Below are positions 26,831 through 36,025 of a stretch of DNA of 64,000 nucleotides, piece by piece. Source of the stretch: Candidatus Freyarchaeota archaeon (GTDB taxonomy: Archaea; Asgardarchaeota; Jordiarchaeia; Jordiarchaeales; Jordiarchaeaceae); NCBI GenBank assembly GCA_030587365.1, contig JAUQZE010000009.1, positions 1 through 64,000 on the forward strand. The letters are read 5' to 3'. Each line of letters begins with the position of its first letter. Within the stretch, counting starts at the first letter, position 1. The position numbers and the translations under genes are program-made. The notes under the pieces were generated by a model that was given only the letters and a program-made list of their open reading frames with translations, did no database searches and was not told the DNA's origin.

Positions 26831-29800
26831 TTAACTACCTCCTAGTATTGCTCTAATCTGAGCTAGAATTTGTTTATCGGTAAAGTGTTCTATAGTTATT
26901 GCTCCTGAGGGGCAGGCGGCACTGCATAGTCCGCACCCCTTACAAAGAGCTTCTATTACATTGGAAACCCGTTTCCCGTTCTTCTCTACGATTTGTGCAG
27001 CACCGCTCTCGCAAATGGATACGCAGACTTTGCATGCAGCGCAGAGGTCCTCATCAACTTTAGCTATTGCTCCCTCAATTTCTAGTGCTCCTTTAGACAA
27101 AATAGTAATTGCTCGTGCGGCGGCGCCACAAGCCTGAGAGATGCTCTCGTCTATGAATTTTGGTGACTGCGCAAGTCCGCACAGGAACACTCCGTCAGTA
27201 GCGAAATCAACTGGACGAAGCTTCATGTGTGCCTCCATGAAGAATCCCTCCTTACCAAGTGGAACCTTCAATATCTGTCCCAAATTTTTGTTATCTGGGT
27301 TTGGGCTGATTCCCGCGCTTAATACGAGAAGATCTGGTTCGATTAGGATTTTTTTCTTAAGTATAGGGTCTCTAACCAGTACCTTGAGGTTTTCATTCTT
27401 TGTGACCTCGGGTTTGTGCTCATTATCGTAGCGAATGAATACGACTCCCATTCTCATAGCTTCTTGATAGTATTTCTCTCTGAAACCATATGTTCTCATA
27501 TCTCTGTAAAGTATGTAAACTTCTGCTTTCGGATTTAGTTCCTTGATTTTTAACGCGTTCTTAACCGCGCTTGTGCAACAAACTCTTGAGCAACTCGGAT
27601 GTTCATTGTTTCTCGAGCCAACACACTGTATCATAAGTATGGTGTTGGCGTTAAGTTCCCCATCCGCTAATTTTTCCTCCAGCTCTAACTGTGTTACTAC
27701 CCTGTCATCTTCTCCATAGAGGTATTCCTTTGGTTTATACTCGGCGGCTCCTGTTGCAACGATTATTACGCCATTCTGGATTTCCTTCTTCTCTCCACCA
27801 AAGGATATTGTTGCTTTGAAGTTTCCAATATACCCCTCAACACTTGTTACCTCCGCACCCGTATAAACATGTATGTTTTTGTTTTCTTTCACCCTTTTTA
27901 TTAACGATTTGAGCTTTTTACTGGGTTCGTCGCCGTTAGGTAGGAAACGTATCCTGTGCAGATTTCCTCCGAGCTGCTTCTCTTTCTCTACCAAATGAAC
28001 CTCAAATCCCTGACCTGCCAACTCTAAAGCAGCGGTCATCCCCGATAATCCTCCACCAATTACCAAACCGGAGGGGTGAATTGTAATCATTGGTTTTTGT
28101 AGAGGTCTCAAAAAGTTAGCTTTTGCCACAGCACTTCTCACAAGAGACATAGCCTTCTCTGTGGCTTTTTCTGGTTCATGCATATGAACCCACGAGCACT
28201 GGTCCCGGATGTTTGCCATCTCGAAGAGGTAGGGATTGAGACCTCCTTCTCGGGTTGTTTCCCTGAAGAGAGGTTCATGTGTTCTTGGAGTGCAGGAAGC
28301 AACTACAACGCGGTTAAGATCATATTTTTTGATGTTTTCCACTATACGGGCTCCGGTATCCTGAGAACAAGTGTAAAGGTTATGTTCCGCGTAAACAACG
28401 TTTGGAAGTGTCTTAACATATTCCACAACTCTGGGCACATCGACTACTCCGCCAATGTTTATCCCACAGTGGCAAATGAAGACTCCAATTCGAGGCTCCT
28501 TCCCCTCAACATCTTTTTCCGGCGGGTATTCCTTCGAAACTATAAGCTTCCCCCTCTCCGAGGATATACTGCCTCCCGCCTTTGAGGCGGCGCCGCTTGC
28601 TTGAGCTACACTGTCCGGAATGTCCTTGGGAGAAGAGAAAGCACCGCAAACATAAATCCCGGGCACCGATGTTTCAAGAGGTGAAAATTCATTGGTGTCG
28701 CAAAAACCATGCTCGTTAAGATTTATACCGAGTTTTTCCGCCAAGTCCCTAGAACTCTTAGGAGGTTTCATGCCTACCGAGAGCACCACGAGGTCGAATT
28801 TTTCCTCTTTAGGCTCTCCGTCTTCAAGATACTTCACAAGAAGGTTTCTTGATCTGGGTATTTCCACGACACTTGGAACTCTGGATCTGATGAATCTAAC
28901 CCCGTACTCCTTTTCAGCTCTTTCATAATATTTGTCGAACTCTTTCCCATATGAACGCATGTCTATGAAGAATATGGTACAATCAAGGGGTTTCTGGGTA
29001 TGCTCCTTAGCGATGACCGCTTCCTTGATTGAAAACATGCAACACGCGGCAGAACAATAATTGTTTCCCAACCGGGTGTCCCGGGAACCCACACACTGTA
29101 TGAAAGCGATGTTTCTAGGAATCTCTCCATCGTAAGGGCGGATGACCAACCCACCGTAAGGACCGGAAGCACTCAGGATGCGTTCAAATTCGATACTCGT
29201 CACTACGTTAGGAAAACGTCCATAGCCGTACTCCTGAAGAGCCTCTGGTTCAAATTCGTCAAATCCTGACGATAGTATGATGGAACCCACATCTAAAGTT
29301 GAATCCTCTTCTCTCTGGTCATACTCAATCGCTTTCGCTCTGCACACCTCACTGCATATTCCGCATCCGATACACTTCTCTTTATCAATTAGGAAAACCA
29401 GGGGCACTGCCTGTGGATACTTGACGAAAATTCCTCCCCTATCACCCAAGCCCTCATTGAACTCGTCAATAGCTTCAACAGGGCACCGCTGAGCACAAAC
29501 ACCACACCCCGTACACTTCTTCTCGTTAACCCGTCTAGGTTTCTTGGTTATGGTCACCTTAAAATGTCCAGCCTTACCGTCAACCCTTTTTATGGAAGCG
29601 TTTGTTAAAAGTTGAATGTTAGGGTGTCTGCCCGAACCAACCAGTTTTGGTGCCAGAATACACATAGCGCAATCGTTTGTCGGAAAGGTCTTGTCCAGTT
29701 GAGCCATCACTCCACCTATAGAGGGCGACTCATCCATCAAATAGACCTTAAAACCCGAGTCCGCTAGGTCAAGAGAGGCTTGAATTCCTGAGATTCCACC

Positions 29801-29836
29801 ACCAACAACGAGTACTGCTCCCACTTTATCCTCCAT
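26831..29836 (-). CDS. Double-length HdrA (QmoA-like module fused to HdrA/QmoB-like module)
   Basis: A 1001-residue fusion of two flavoprotein modules. Module 1 (1-445) starts directly with the FAD loop GGGISGIQASLDLA and has the cluster motif TNDCAMCILAPKL, two ferredoxin motifs (C108-C118, C155-C165) and no N-terminal HdrA domain, like QmoA. Module 2 (from about 449) starts with the HdrA N-terminal domain (FICHCGINIGG), has a second FAD loop GGGLSGMTAALELA, lacks the inserted ferredoxin, and ends in a double [4Fe-4S] domain with CAACKVCVSIC and CKGCGLCSAACP. Elsewhere in this cluster these modules are separate adjacent genes. It overlaps the upstream gene by one base (TAATG). Confidence 0.92.
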   Translation of the reverse strand: MEDKVGAVLVVGGGISGIQASLDLADSGFKVYLMDESPSIGGVMAQLDKTFPTNDCAMCILAPKLVGSGRHPNIQLLTNASIKRVDGKAGHFKVTITKKPRRVNEKKCTGCGVCAQRCPVEAIDEFNEGLGDRGGIFVKYPQAVPLVFLIDKEKCIGCGICSEVCRAKAIEYDQREEDSTLDVGSIILSSGFDEFEPEALQEYGYGRFPNVVTSIEFERILSASGPYGGLVIRPYDGEIPRNIAFIQCVGSRDTRLGNNYCSAACCMFSIKEAVIAKEHTQKPLDCTIFFIDMRSYGKEFDKYYERAEKEYGVRFIRSRVPSVVEIPRSRNLLVKYLEDGEPKEEKFDLVVLSVGMKPPKSSRDLAEKLGINLNEHGFCDTNEFSPLETSVPGIYVCGAFSSPKDIPDSVAQASGAASKAGGSISSERGKLIVSKEYPPEKDVEGKEPRIGVFICHCGINIGGVVDVPRVVEYVKTLPNVVYAEHNLYTCSQDTGARIVENIKKYDLNRVVVASCTPRTHEPLFRETTREGGLNPYLFEMANIRDQCSWVHMHEPEKATEKAMSLVRSAVAKANFLRPLQKPMITIHPSGLVIGGGLSGMTAALELAGQGFEVHLVEKEKQLGGNLHRIRFLPNGDEPSKKLKSLIKRVKENKNIHVYTGAEVTSVEGYIGNFKATISFGGEKKEIQNGVIIVATGAAEYKPKEYLYGEDDRVVTQLELEEKLADGELNANTILMIQCVGSRNNEHPSCSRVCCTSAVKNALKIKELNPKAEVYILYRDMRTYGFREKYYQEAMRMGVVFIRYDNEHKPEVTKNENLKVLVRDPILKKKILIEPDLLVLSAGISPNPDNKNLGQILKVPLGKEGFFMEAHMKLRPVDFATDGVFLCGLAQSPKFIDESISQACGAAARAITILSKGALEIEGAIAKVDEDLCAACKVCVSICESGAAQIVEKNGKRVSNVIEALCKGCGLCSAACPSGAITIEHFTDKQILAQIRAILGGS

Positions 29837-30609
29837 TATCCCACCTCCAAAGCCGTGTACAGAGGAGACCTTCCCTCGATGCTGTTAACTGCTACCAGAT
29901 TTTTTCGTCGCATAACAGAAATATGGCGAAGCACTTTGTCTGGACTCAGTTTCAGTCTTTCAGATAGGTCTTTTATAGAAGAGGGCTGATCTTTTACTAA
30001 GCGCAGTATTATGTGGCGTTCGAACTCGTCATCGATGTAACCGTTCAACCTTCTCTCAAACTCTTCCGCGAGGATTCTTTCCCCGTACATGTTTTCCTTC
30101 TCAGTAACTTGTCTCTCCTTGCCCACCAACTCCCGCAAACGTACATCCGCCACAGTGTCCCTAACCGCCATCAAGCGTTCTAATATGCTCTGGTCTGGAT
30201 TATCTCCAGCCAAAGGTGATGGACCTAGGGAGCTTAATTGATTCGTAAAGTTTGTGACGACTTCAGCGAAAAGGTTTCCTCCTGAAGCGGGGATCCATTC
30301 GAGACGTAATCTATCTGGATTGAAACCCGTTTTAGCTATCAGTCTTTTCAACATTTTTATCTTAACTTCAGCGTTGAGATTACCCTCCAAATAGTGACAA
30401 TCGCCTGGACGACACCCAGCGATTAGCACACCATCAGCACCCTTAGCGAGTGTATCCACTACTATTACTGGATCCACTCTCCCACTACACATCAACCTCA
30501 CAATACGTATTGTCGAAGGGTAACTAATCCTGCTCATACCCGCCAGATCGGCGGCGGAGTAGGCACACCAGTTACAAAGAAACCCTACAATTCTCGGCTC
30601 ATAACTCAT
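29836..30609 (-). CDS. MvhD-like subunit fused to a winged-helix domain
   Basis: A 257-residue protein. Residues 1-125 are a complete MvhD domain (FLCNWCAYSAADLAGMSR, LMCSGRVDP, AGCRPGDCHYLEGN). Residues about 145-257 form a helical linker plus winged helix (SIKDLSERLKLSPDKVLRHISVMRRK, then a wing near GRSPLYTA). The second part matches the free-standing protein at 24635-25000. It starts 11 bases inside the end of the upstream hdrA. The fusion puts a DNA-binding-like fold on an electron carrier, suggesting either redox sensing or a scaffolding use of the fold. Confidence 0.88.
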   Translation of the reverse strand: MSYEPRIVGFLCNWCAYSAADLAGMSRISYPSTIRIVRLMCSGRVDPVIVVDTLAKGADGVLIAGCRPGDCHYLEGNLNAEVKIKMLKRLIAKTGFNPDRLRLEWIPASGGNLFAEVVTNFTNQLSSLGPSPLAGDNPDQSILERLMAVRDTVADVRLRELVGKERQVTEKENMYGERILAEEFERRLNGYIDDEFERHIILRLVKDQPSSIKDLSERLKLSPDKVLRHISVMRRKNLVAVNSIEGRSPLYTALEVG

Positions 30610-32551
30610 CTCTTTCCCTCCCTATTGCCGCAAGTGATTGGGCAAGGATTTGATCGTCTGTGAAATGAAATACGGTAATAGCCCTTGCCGGACAGCTCGC
30701 CGCACAGGCGCCGCACCCCTTACAGAGAACCTCCGTAACCTCCGCTTTTCCCCCTTCACCCTTTTTTATTGCCCCGTAGGGGCATGTGTTCTCGCAGGTT
30801 CCGCACTCGATACACAAATCTTCATTAACTGAGGCTACTATTGGCTCCACCTCCACCCTACCCTTAGACATTGGAATAGCTGCTTTAGCTGCTGCTCCGC
30901 TAGCCTGAACCATACACTCGGTGATGTCCTTTGGGAACTGAGCGACGCCGGCGAGGTAGATTCCGTCAGAATTTGTGTCAAGGGGCTTGAGCTTCGGGTG
31001 TGCTTCACGGAAAAATCCGTCGGGGGTGCGTGTAACGCCCATTTTGGAACCTAATTCTGCAGCATCCTTTCGGGGGGTCATAGCCTCAACAAGAACCAGT
31101 ATGTCGGTGGGGATTTCAACAGTCATTCCTAGTGTTGGATCGGAGACCTGCACCTGAATCAAGTCTTCTGATCTGGAAATCTTTGGGGGGGCGTCAGTCA
31201 GGTATTTGAAGAAGTTTATACCTGCCATTCTGGCTTCTCCGTAAAGTTCTTCCTGGCCTTTGCTGAAGGTTCGGATGTCTCTGTAGAGTATGGAGACCTG
31301 AGTTTCCGGATACTCTTCTTTGATGAGCATTGCGTTTTTCAGGGCAACAGAGCAGCAAATCCTAGAACAGTACGGTCTATCCTGATTTCTGGAACCCACA
31401 CACAGAATAAATGTCACGTTTTTGGGCACCTTTTCAGTGGACGGTTGAACCAATCGCCCACCGGTGGGGCCATTACTGCTAAGCATCCGTTCCAATTGGA
31501 ACTGAGTGATTACATCATCATACTCTCCAAAGCCGTATTCATTAACGGGTAAATACGGATCATAACCGGTGGCAATAATTATGGTTCCCACCGAAACCTC
31601 TTCCATTATGGGCTTGCTATCCAGAGAAATAGCCTTTTCCTTGCAGACTTGCACACATTTCCCGCAATGCGTGCAGTTAGCCTCGTCAATAGTAGGAATG
31701 CTGGGCACCGCGTTCTCGAAGGGGATGTAGATAGCCTTTCTATTGTTTAAGCCAAAGTTAAATTCATCTAACATTTCAACTGGACACGCATCAATACATT
31801 TCTTGCAGAGGTTGCAGTTCTCGGTAACGAATTTGGGTTTTCTCTTTAGTCTTATTTCGAAGTTACCGATGTAACCGCCGATTTTCTCGATTTCCGTGTT
31901 GGTGAAGACCTCTACGTTTGGGTTGCTGGTTAACGCCTTCAGCATCGGGTTTAAAATCTCTGAGGCCTTCTGATTTGTTAAAATCACCCTATTTAACTGG
32001 GTGACTCTTCCCCCAAGGTAGGGCGACTTCTCCACAAGGTAGGCTCCAAATCCTCTATTCGACAGTTCTAGAGCTGCCTGGATTCCGGTTATTCCTCCCC
32101 CCACCACAAGGGTCTTGGGTTTTACCTGAACCTCCCTTCTTTCTAGAGGTTGAAGTAAGCGAGCCTTAGCTACAGCCATCCTTAATAGATCCTTTGCCTT
32201 CTCGGTAGCCTTGCCGGGGTCTTTTGAGTGAGCCCATGCGCACTGTTCTCTGAGATTCGCCATCTCGAAGAGATACCTGTTTATACCTCCATTTTCCACA
32301 ACGGAACGGAAAGTGGGTTCGTGCATTTGGGGGGAACAGGAAGCCACAATAACTCGGTTCAAATTGTGCTCTTTGATGTCTCTTTTAATCATTTCTTGAC
32401 CTGGCTCTGAACACATGTAAACATAGTGCCTTGAAATCACAACCCCCGGAAGTTTTCCTGTGGCTTCGGAAACCTTTTCTACATCGACGACTCCCGCTAT
32501 GTTCAGTCCACAGTGACAGACGTAACATCCAATACGCGTTTCTTCTTCCAT
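30599..32551 (-). CDS. HdrA-like flavoprotein (650 aa)
   Basis: A full HdrA. The N-terminal domain has YVCHCGLNIAGVVDV, followed by the FAD loop GGGITGIQAALELS. An inserted double ferredoxin carries CNLCKKCIDACPVE and CTHCGKCVQVCKEK. The reductase part contains CSRICCSVALKNA, and the C-terminal double [4Fe-4S] domain has CIECGTCENTCPYG and CKGCGACAASCPAR. The length equals methanogen HdrA. It is the only member of the second operon that keeps both ferredoxin insertions plus the N-terminal domain. It sits one base after a QmoA-like gene and overlaps the MvhD-HTH gene, so the three probably form one unit. Confidence 0.93.
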   Translation of the reverse strand: MEEETRIGCYVCHCGLNIAGVVDVEKVSEATGKLPGVVISRHYVYMCSEPGQEMIKRDIKEHNLNRVIVASCSPQMHEPTFRSVVENGGINRYLFEMANLREQCAWAHSKDPGKATEKAKDLLRMAVAKARLLQPLERREVQVKPKTLVVGGGITGIQAALELSNRGFGAYLVEKSPYLGGRVTQLNRVILTNQKASEILNPMLKALTSNPNVEVFTNTEIEKIGGYIGNFEIRLKRKPKFVTENCNLCKKCIDACPVEMLDEFNFGLNNRKAIYIPFENAVPSIPTIDEANCTHCGKCVQVCKEKAISLDSKPIMEEVSVGTIIIATGYDPYLPVNEYGFGEYDDVITQFQLERMLSSNGPTGGRLVQPSTEKVPKNVTFILCVGSRNQDRPYCSRICCSVALKNAMLIKEEYPETQVSILYRDIRTFSKGQEELYGEARMAGINFFKYLTDAPPKISRSEDLIQVQVSDPTLGMTVEIPTDILVLVEAMTPRKDAAELGSKMGVTRTPDGFFREAHPKLKPLDTNSDGIYLAGVAQFPKDITECMVQASGAAAKAAIPMSKGRVEVEPIVASVNEDLCIECGTCENTCPYGAIKKGEGGKAEVTEVLCKGCGACAASCPARAITVFHFTDDQILAQSLAAIGRERDEL

Positions 32552-32552
32552 C

Positions 32553-33860
32553 TCACTTACTCCCTCTCAAAAATGTTACCGCCTTCATAGCCGCCGCGCT
32601 GGCTTCAGACACGCTGTCCGGCACATCTTTCGGGCTTAGCGCGGTTCCCGCTACGAATACGCCCTGTACTGGGGTTGAAATAGTATCGATCTTGCGGTCC
32701 GCTTCCTTTATGAAACCGTATTCGTCTAAAGGCACTCCTAGAATTTTGCTCAATTCTGTTATCCCATCTGGCGGCGCTAGGCCCGCAGAGAGAACCACCG
32801 CGTCGAACTCTTCCTCGACAAGTTTCCCGGTTTCGGTGTCTTCGGCGCGCACTATCAGATTGTGTGTTTCTGGGATTTCGTAAATCCTCGCCACTCTACC
32901 CCGTTTGAACTGTATTCCGAATTCCTCCTTTGCCCTTTGATAAAGTTCTTCAAAGCCTTTCCCGTAGGTTCTAATGTCCATGTAAAAAATGGTGACATCC
33001 ACGTCGTGCAAGTGTTCCTTCAAAAGTATGCCATCCTTAATGGCGTACATGCAGCAAACTCTGGAGCAGTATGAATAACCATGATGCAAGTCCCTTGAGC
33101 CCACACACTGAACGAAAGCTACCCTCTTGGGTATGGAGCCGTCTGAGAGCCGCAAAATGTGACCCGCGGTTGGGCCGGCGGCAGAGAGCAGTCTCTCCAG
33201 CTCCAAGGCTGTTAAAACGTTCGAATATTTACCGTATCCATAAGCCTTCTCTTGTTGAACATTAAATGGCTTGTAGCCGGTCGCAATAATAATTGCCCCC
33301 ACATTGAGGCTGACATATTCGGGTGTCTGATTCAGGTTAACGGCTTGAGCTCCTATGGATTCGCACACCCTTTTGCAAAGCTCACATTTGATGCAGTGTT
33401 CCTCATCAATCGTGTATTTTAGTGGCACCGCTTGAGGAAAGGGAACATAAATCGCCTTCCGAAAACCGATACCGGCATTAAAATCGTCGGGGACTTCGAT
33501 GGGGCAGTATCTAGCGCAGACTCCGCAACCCGTACATTTGGACATATCAATATTCCTCGGCTTCTTCAGAATCTTAACCTCAAAACCATCCCCTTCCCTT
33601 TTGACCTCTCTCACCTCAGAGTAAGTTAGAATCTTAACATTGGGATGCCGACCCACATCCACCATTTTTGGAGTGAGAATACAAGCCGCGCAGTCCAGCG
33701 TGGGGAAGGTCTTGTCCAACATAGCCATGTGGCCACCCACACTGGGAGTTCTTTCAACAAGATAAGCCTTCACTCCCTGGTCAGCCACATCAAGCGCAGC
33801 CTGAATTCCGGCTATTCCTCCACCGATTATAAGAACACCCAAACCTGAATCTTCACTCAC
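32553..33860 (-). CDS. QmoA-like short HdrA flavoprotein (435 aa)
   Basis: A short HdrA-family flavoprotein lacking both the N-terminal HdrA domain and the C-terminal ferredoxin, as in QmoA. The FAD loop is GGGIAGIQAALDVA, followed by the cluster motif TLDCAACILTPKM and a double ferredoxin (CTGCGVCARYCPIE, CIKCELCKRVCESI). The reductase region contains CSRVCCMYAIKDG. It starts with GTG inside a 4-base overlap with the upstream mvhD and is followed after one base by the 650-residue HdrA. It corresponds to module 1 of the double HdrA at 26831, showing that the fusion arose from such a gene pair. Confidence 0.9.
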   Translation of the reverse strand: MSEDSGLGVLIIGGGIAGIQAALDVADQGVKAYLVERTPSVGGHMAMLDKTFPTLDCAACILTPKMVDVGRHPNVKILTYSEVREVKREGDGFEVKILKKPRNIDMSKCTGCGVCARYCPIEVPDDFNAGIGFRKAIYVPFPQAVPLKYTIDEEHCIKCELCKRVCESIGAQAVNLNQTPEYVSLNVGAIIIATGYKPFNVQQEKAYGYGKYSNVLTALELERLLSAAGPTAGHILRLSDGSIPKRVAFVQCVGSRDLHHGYSYCSRVCCMYAIKDGILLKEHLHDVDVTIFYMDIRTYGKGFEELYQRAKEEFGIQFKRGRVARIYEIPETHNLIVRAEDTETGKLVEEEFDAVVLSAGLAPPDGITELSKILGVPLDEYGFIKEADRKIDTISTPVQGVFVAGTALSPKDVPDSVSEASAAAMKAVTFLRGSK

Positions 33861-34303
33861 ACGGACTTCCTCCCATCATTCTCTGCGAGTAGCGGCCCCA
33901 ATTCCTTAAGCTCCTTTACCATTTCTTGGATTACTTCTACGAATTTTCTGCCTTCCAGCGCCGAGATCCACTCTATTCGCAGCCGGGCGGGTTCAATACC
34001 AACCTCCTCCATGAGCATTTTTAGAAACTTGGTTCTAGTTTTTGCGTATCTGTTTCCGCTGTCGTAGCGACAGTAGTTAGGGTGACACGCTGCGATGAGC
34101 ACCCCATCCGCCCCGTTTAGGAAAGCATCCACAACGAAAAGAGGATCCACTCGACCACTACACATAACCCTAATTATTTGAACGTTAGGCGGATAACCTA
34201 TCCTGCTTACCCCCGCCTGGTCTGCACTGGAATAACTGCTCCAGTTGCAGGTGAAGGCTAATATCTTGGGTTCAAACTCCTTGTCTCCCTCACTTTCATT
34301 CAT
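33857..34303 (-). CDS. MvhD-like [2Fe-2S] electron-transfer subunit
   Basis: A 148-residue MvhD homologue. Ligand motifs are FTCNWSSYSSADQAGVSR, RVMCSGRVDPLF and AACHPNYCRYDSGN. In the first motif the usual CCxWC is reduced to TCxWS, so two of the three cysteines there are replaced; the rest remain. It may therefore bind its [2Fe-2S] cluster differently. It lies 21 bases after a HdrA gene and overlaps the following QmoA-like gene by 4 bases. Confidence 0.9.
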   Translation of the reverse strand: MNESEGDKEFEPKILAFTCNWSSYSSADQAGVSRIGYPPNVQIIRVMCSGRVDPLFVVDAFLNGADGVLIAACHPNYCRYDSGNRYAKTRTKFLKMLMEEVGIEPARLRIEWISALEGRKFVEVIQEMVKELKELGPLLAENDGRKSV

Positions 34304-34324
34304 GTAGTATCACCCTCTCTTTTT

Positions 34325-36025
34325 CTATTCTCCCTTGAAAGCTGCTTGCACCTCCGCGAGTATCTGTTCGTCCTTAAACCCCTTCATGGATATGGCTCTA
34401 GAAGGGCAGCCTGCGGCGCAATTTCCACAACCCCGGCATACGGCTTCAATTATCATGGATTTTCCCTCCTCAAAGATGACTGCGTGGAATGGGCAGACAT
34501 CCATGCAGAGCTGGCATCCAATGCACCGCTCCTCATCCACTTCCGCGGTTATGGCTGGAATTTTCACCCTCTTAAGCAACATTGGAGAGGCGGCCTGCGC
34601 TGCGGCGGCGTACGCTTGGGTTATGCTCTCATCAATACTCTTCGGTCCCTGAGCCGCTCCACAAACGTAGATGCCGTTAACTCCCAAGGCTACTGACTGC
34701 ATTTCCATGTATGCTTCTCGGAAGAAGCCGTCGGAGCCTAGTGGAACCTTAAGCATTTTCGAAATTTCTTCTCCGCCCTTGTGTTGAATCAAGGGTGTGG
34801 AAAGAACCACCAAATCACTGTCAACGTTCAGGGTTTCTCCCAACAGAGCATGATAAACCCTCACTCTAAGCTTGCCGTTTCCGTTGGGAATTATTTCAGG
34901 GCGATTTTCTGGAGTGTACTCTATGAATCGTATTCCCAACTCTCTCGCCTTTGCATGGTACTCCTCATTCTCTTTACCATAGGTCTGTAAGTCACGGTAA
35001 ATAATGTAAACCTCACAATCTGGATATAAACGCTTTATCAGGGTAGCGTTCTTAACGGCAACCATACAACATATCCTGGAACAGTATGGCACCCCCTCTT
35101 CTCCCCGGGCTCCGACACACTGAATCATAGCCACCTTCCCGGGTCGCTTCAACTTCTCTTGTTTGAGAATCTGCTCCAACTCAAGCTGAGTAACTATTCC
35201 CTCCTTGTCCCCGTAACCATACATTCCAGAAGGTTCAAACACCTTCGCTCCAGTAGCCAGAATTATTGTACCCACCCTGAATTTTTCAATCCCCCCGTTA
35301 GCAGAAACGGTGATTTCAAAGTCACCGAAGTGTCCTTCCACCTCCTTGAGGGAAGCGGACGTGAAAAGTTTAATATTTCTGTGGCTCGTCACCCCCTCAA
35401 TGATTGGGCTTAGAACTTCTGAAACACTTTGATTCGTAAGATATAGTTTGTAAAGCTTGTTTAGCATCCCCCCAAGTTCGGGCTCTTTTTCAACCAGAAA
35501 AACCCTGAAACCTTGATTAGCTAGGCAAAGGGCGGCGGTCATCCCCGATATACCCCCACCAATAATTAGTGTGGAGGGCTCCACCTCTAGCTCTAAATCT
35601 TTCAAAGGTTCTGATTTTTGAACCCTCGCCACAGCCATACCCACCAAGTTAATAGCCTTCCTTGTGGCCCCCTTTGGGCTGCCATAGTGTGCCCATGCGC
35701 ACTGTTCCCTAATGTTTGCAAAACTAATGAGATATTTGTTAACTCCTGCCGCCTCACAAGCCGCCTCTAAAAGTGAGCCGTAGTTTTTGATAGAACAAGC
35801 CGCAAAAACAACTCTGTCCACACCGTTTTTACTTATAGCATCTTTTACGTGTTTTACTCCCGCTGAAGAGCAAAGGGAAACATCACGCTCTACAAAGGAA
35901 ACACCAGGAAGTTTTTTAGCATTTTCAACGACTTCGGGAATGTTAACCACATTACCGATATTGGCTCCGCACTCACACACAAATACCCCTATTCTCGGAA
36001 CTTGATTTGGATTATCTTCCCTCAT
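34325..36025 (-). CDS. HdrA-like flavoprotein without ferredoxin insertion (566 aa)
   Basis: A HdrA homologue equivalent to module 2 of the double HdrA. It has the N-terminal domain (FVCECGANIGNVVN), a FAD loop GGGISGMTAALCLA, no inserted double ferredoxin in the middle, a reductase region with CSRICCMVAVKNA and a C-terminal double [4Fe-4S] domain (CIGCQLCMDVCPFH, CRGCGNCAAGCPSR). The 84-residue shortfall against the 650-residue HdrA is accounted for by the absent insertion. It overlaps the upstream QmoA-like gene by 4 bases. Confidence 0.92.
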   Translation of the reverse strand: MREDNPNQVPRIGVFVCECGANIGNVVNIPEVVENAKKLPGVSFVERDVSLCSSAGVKHVKDAISKNGVDRVVFAACSIKNYGSLLEAACEAAGVNKYLISFANIREQCAWAHYGSPKGATRKAINLVGMAVARVQKSEPLKDLELEVEPSTLIIGGGISGMTAALCLANQGFRVFLVEKEPELGGMLNKLYKLYLTNQSVSEVLSPIIEGVTSHRNIKLFTSASLKEVEGHFGDFEITVSANGGIEKFRVGTIILATGAKVFEPSGMYGYGDKEGIVTQLELEQILKQEKLKRPGKVAMIQCVGARGEEGVPYCSRICCMVAVKNATLIKRLYPDCEVYIIYRDLQTYGKENEEYHAKARELGIRFIEYTPENRPEIIPNGNGKLRVRVYHALLGETLNVDSDLVVLSTPLIQHKGGEEISKMLKVPLGSDGFFREAYMEMQSVALGVNGIYVCGAAQGPKSIDESITQAYAAAAQAASPMLLKRVKIPAITAEVDEERCIGCQLCMDVCPFHAVIFEEGKSMIIEAVCRGCGNCAAGCPSRAISMKGFKDEQILAEVQAAFKGE

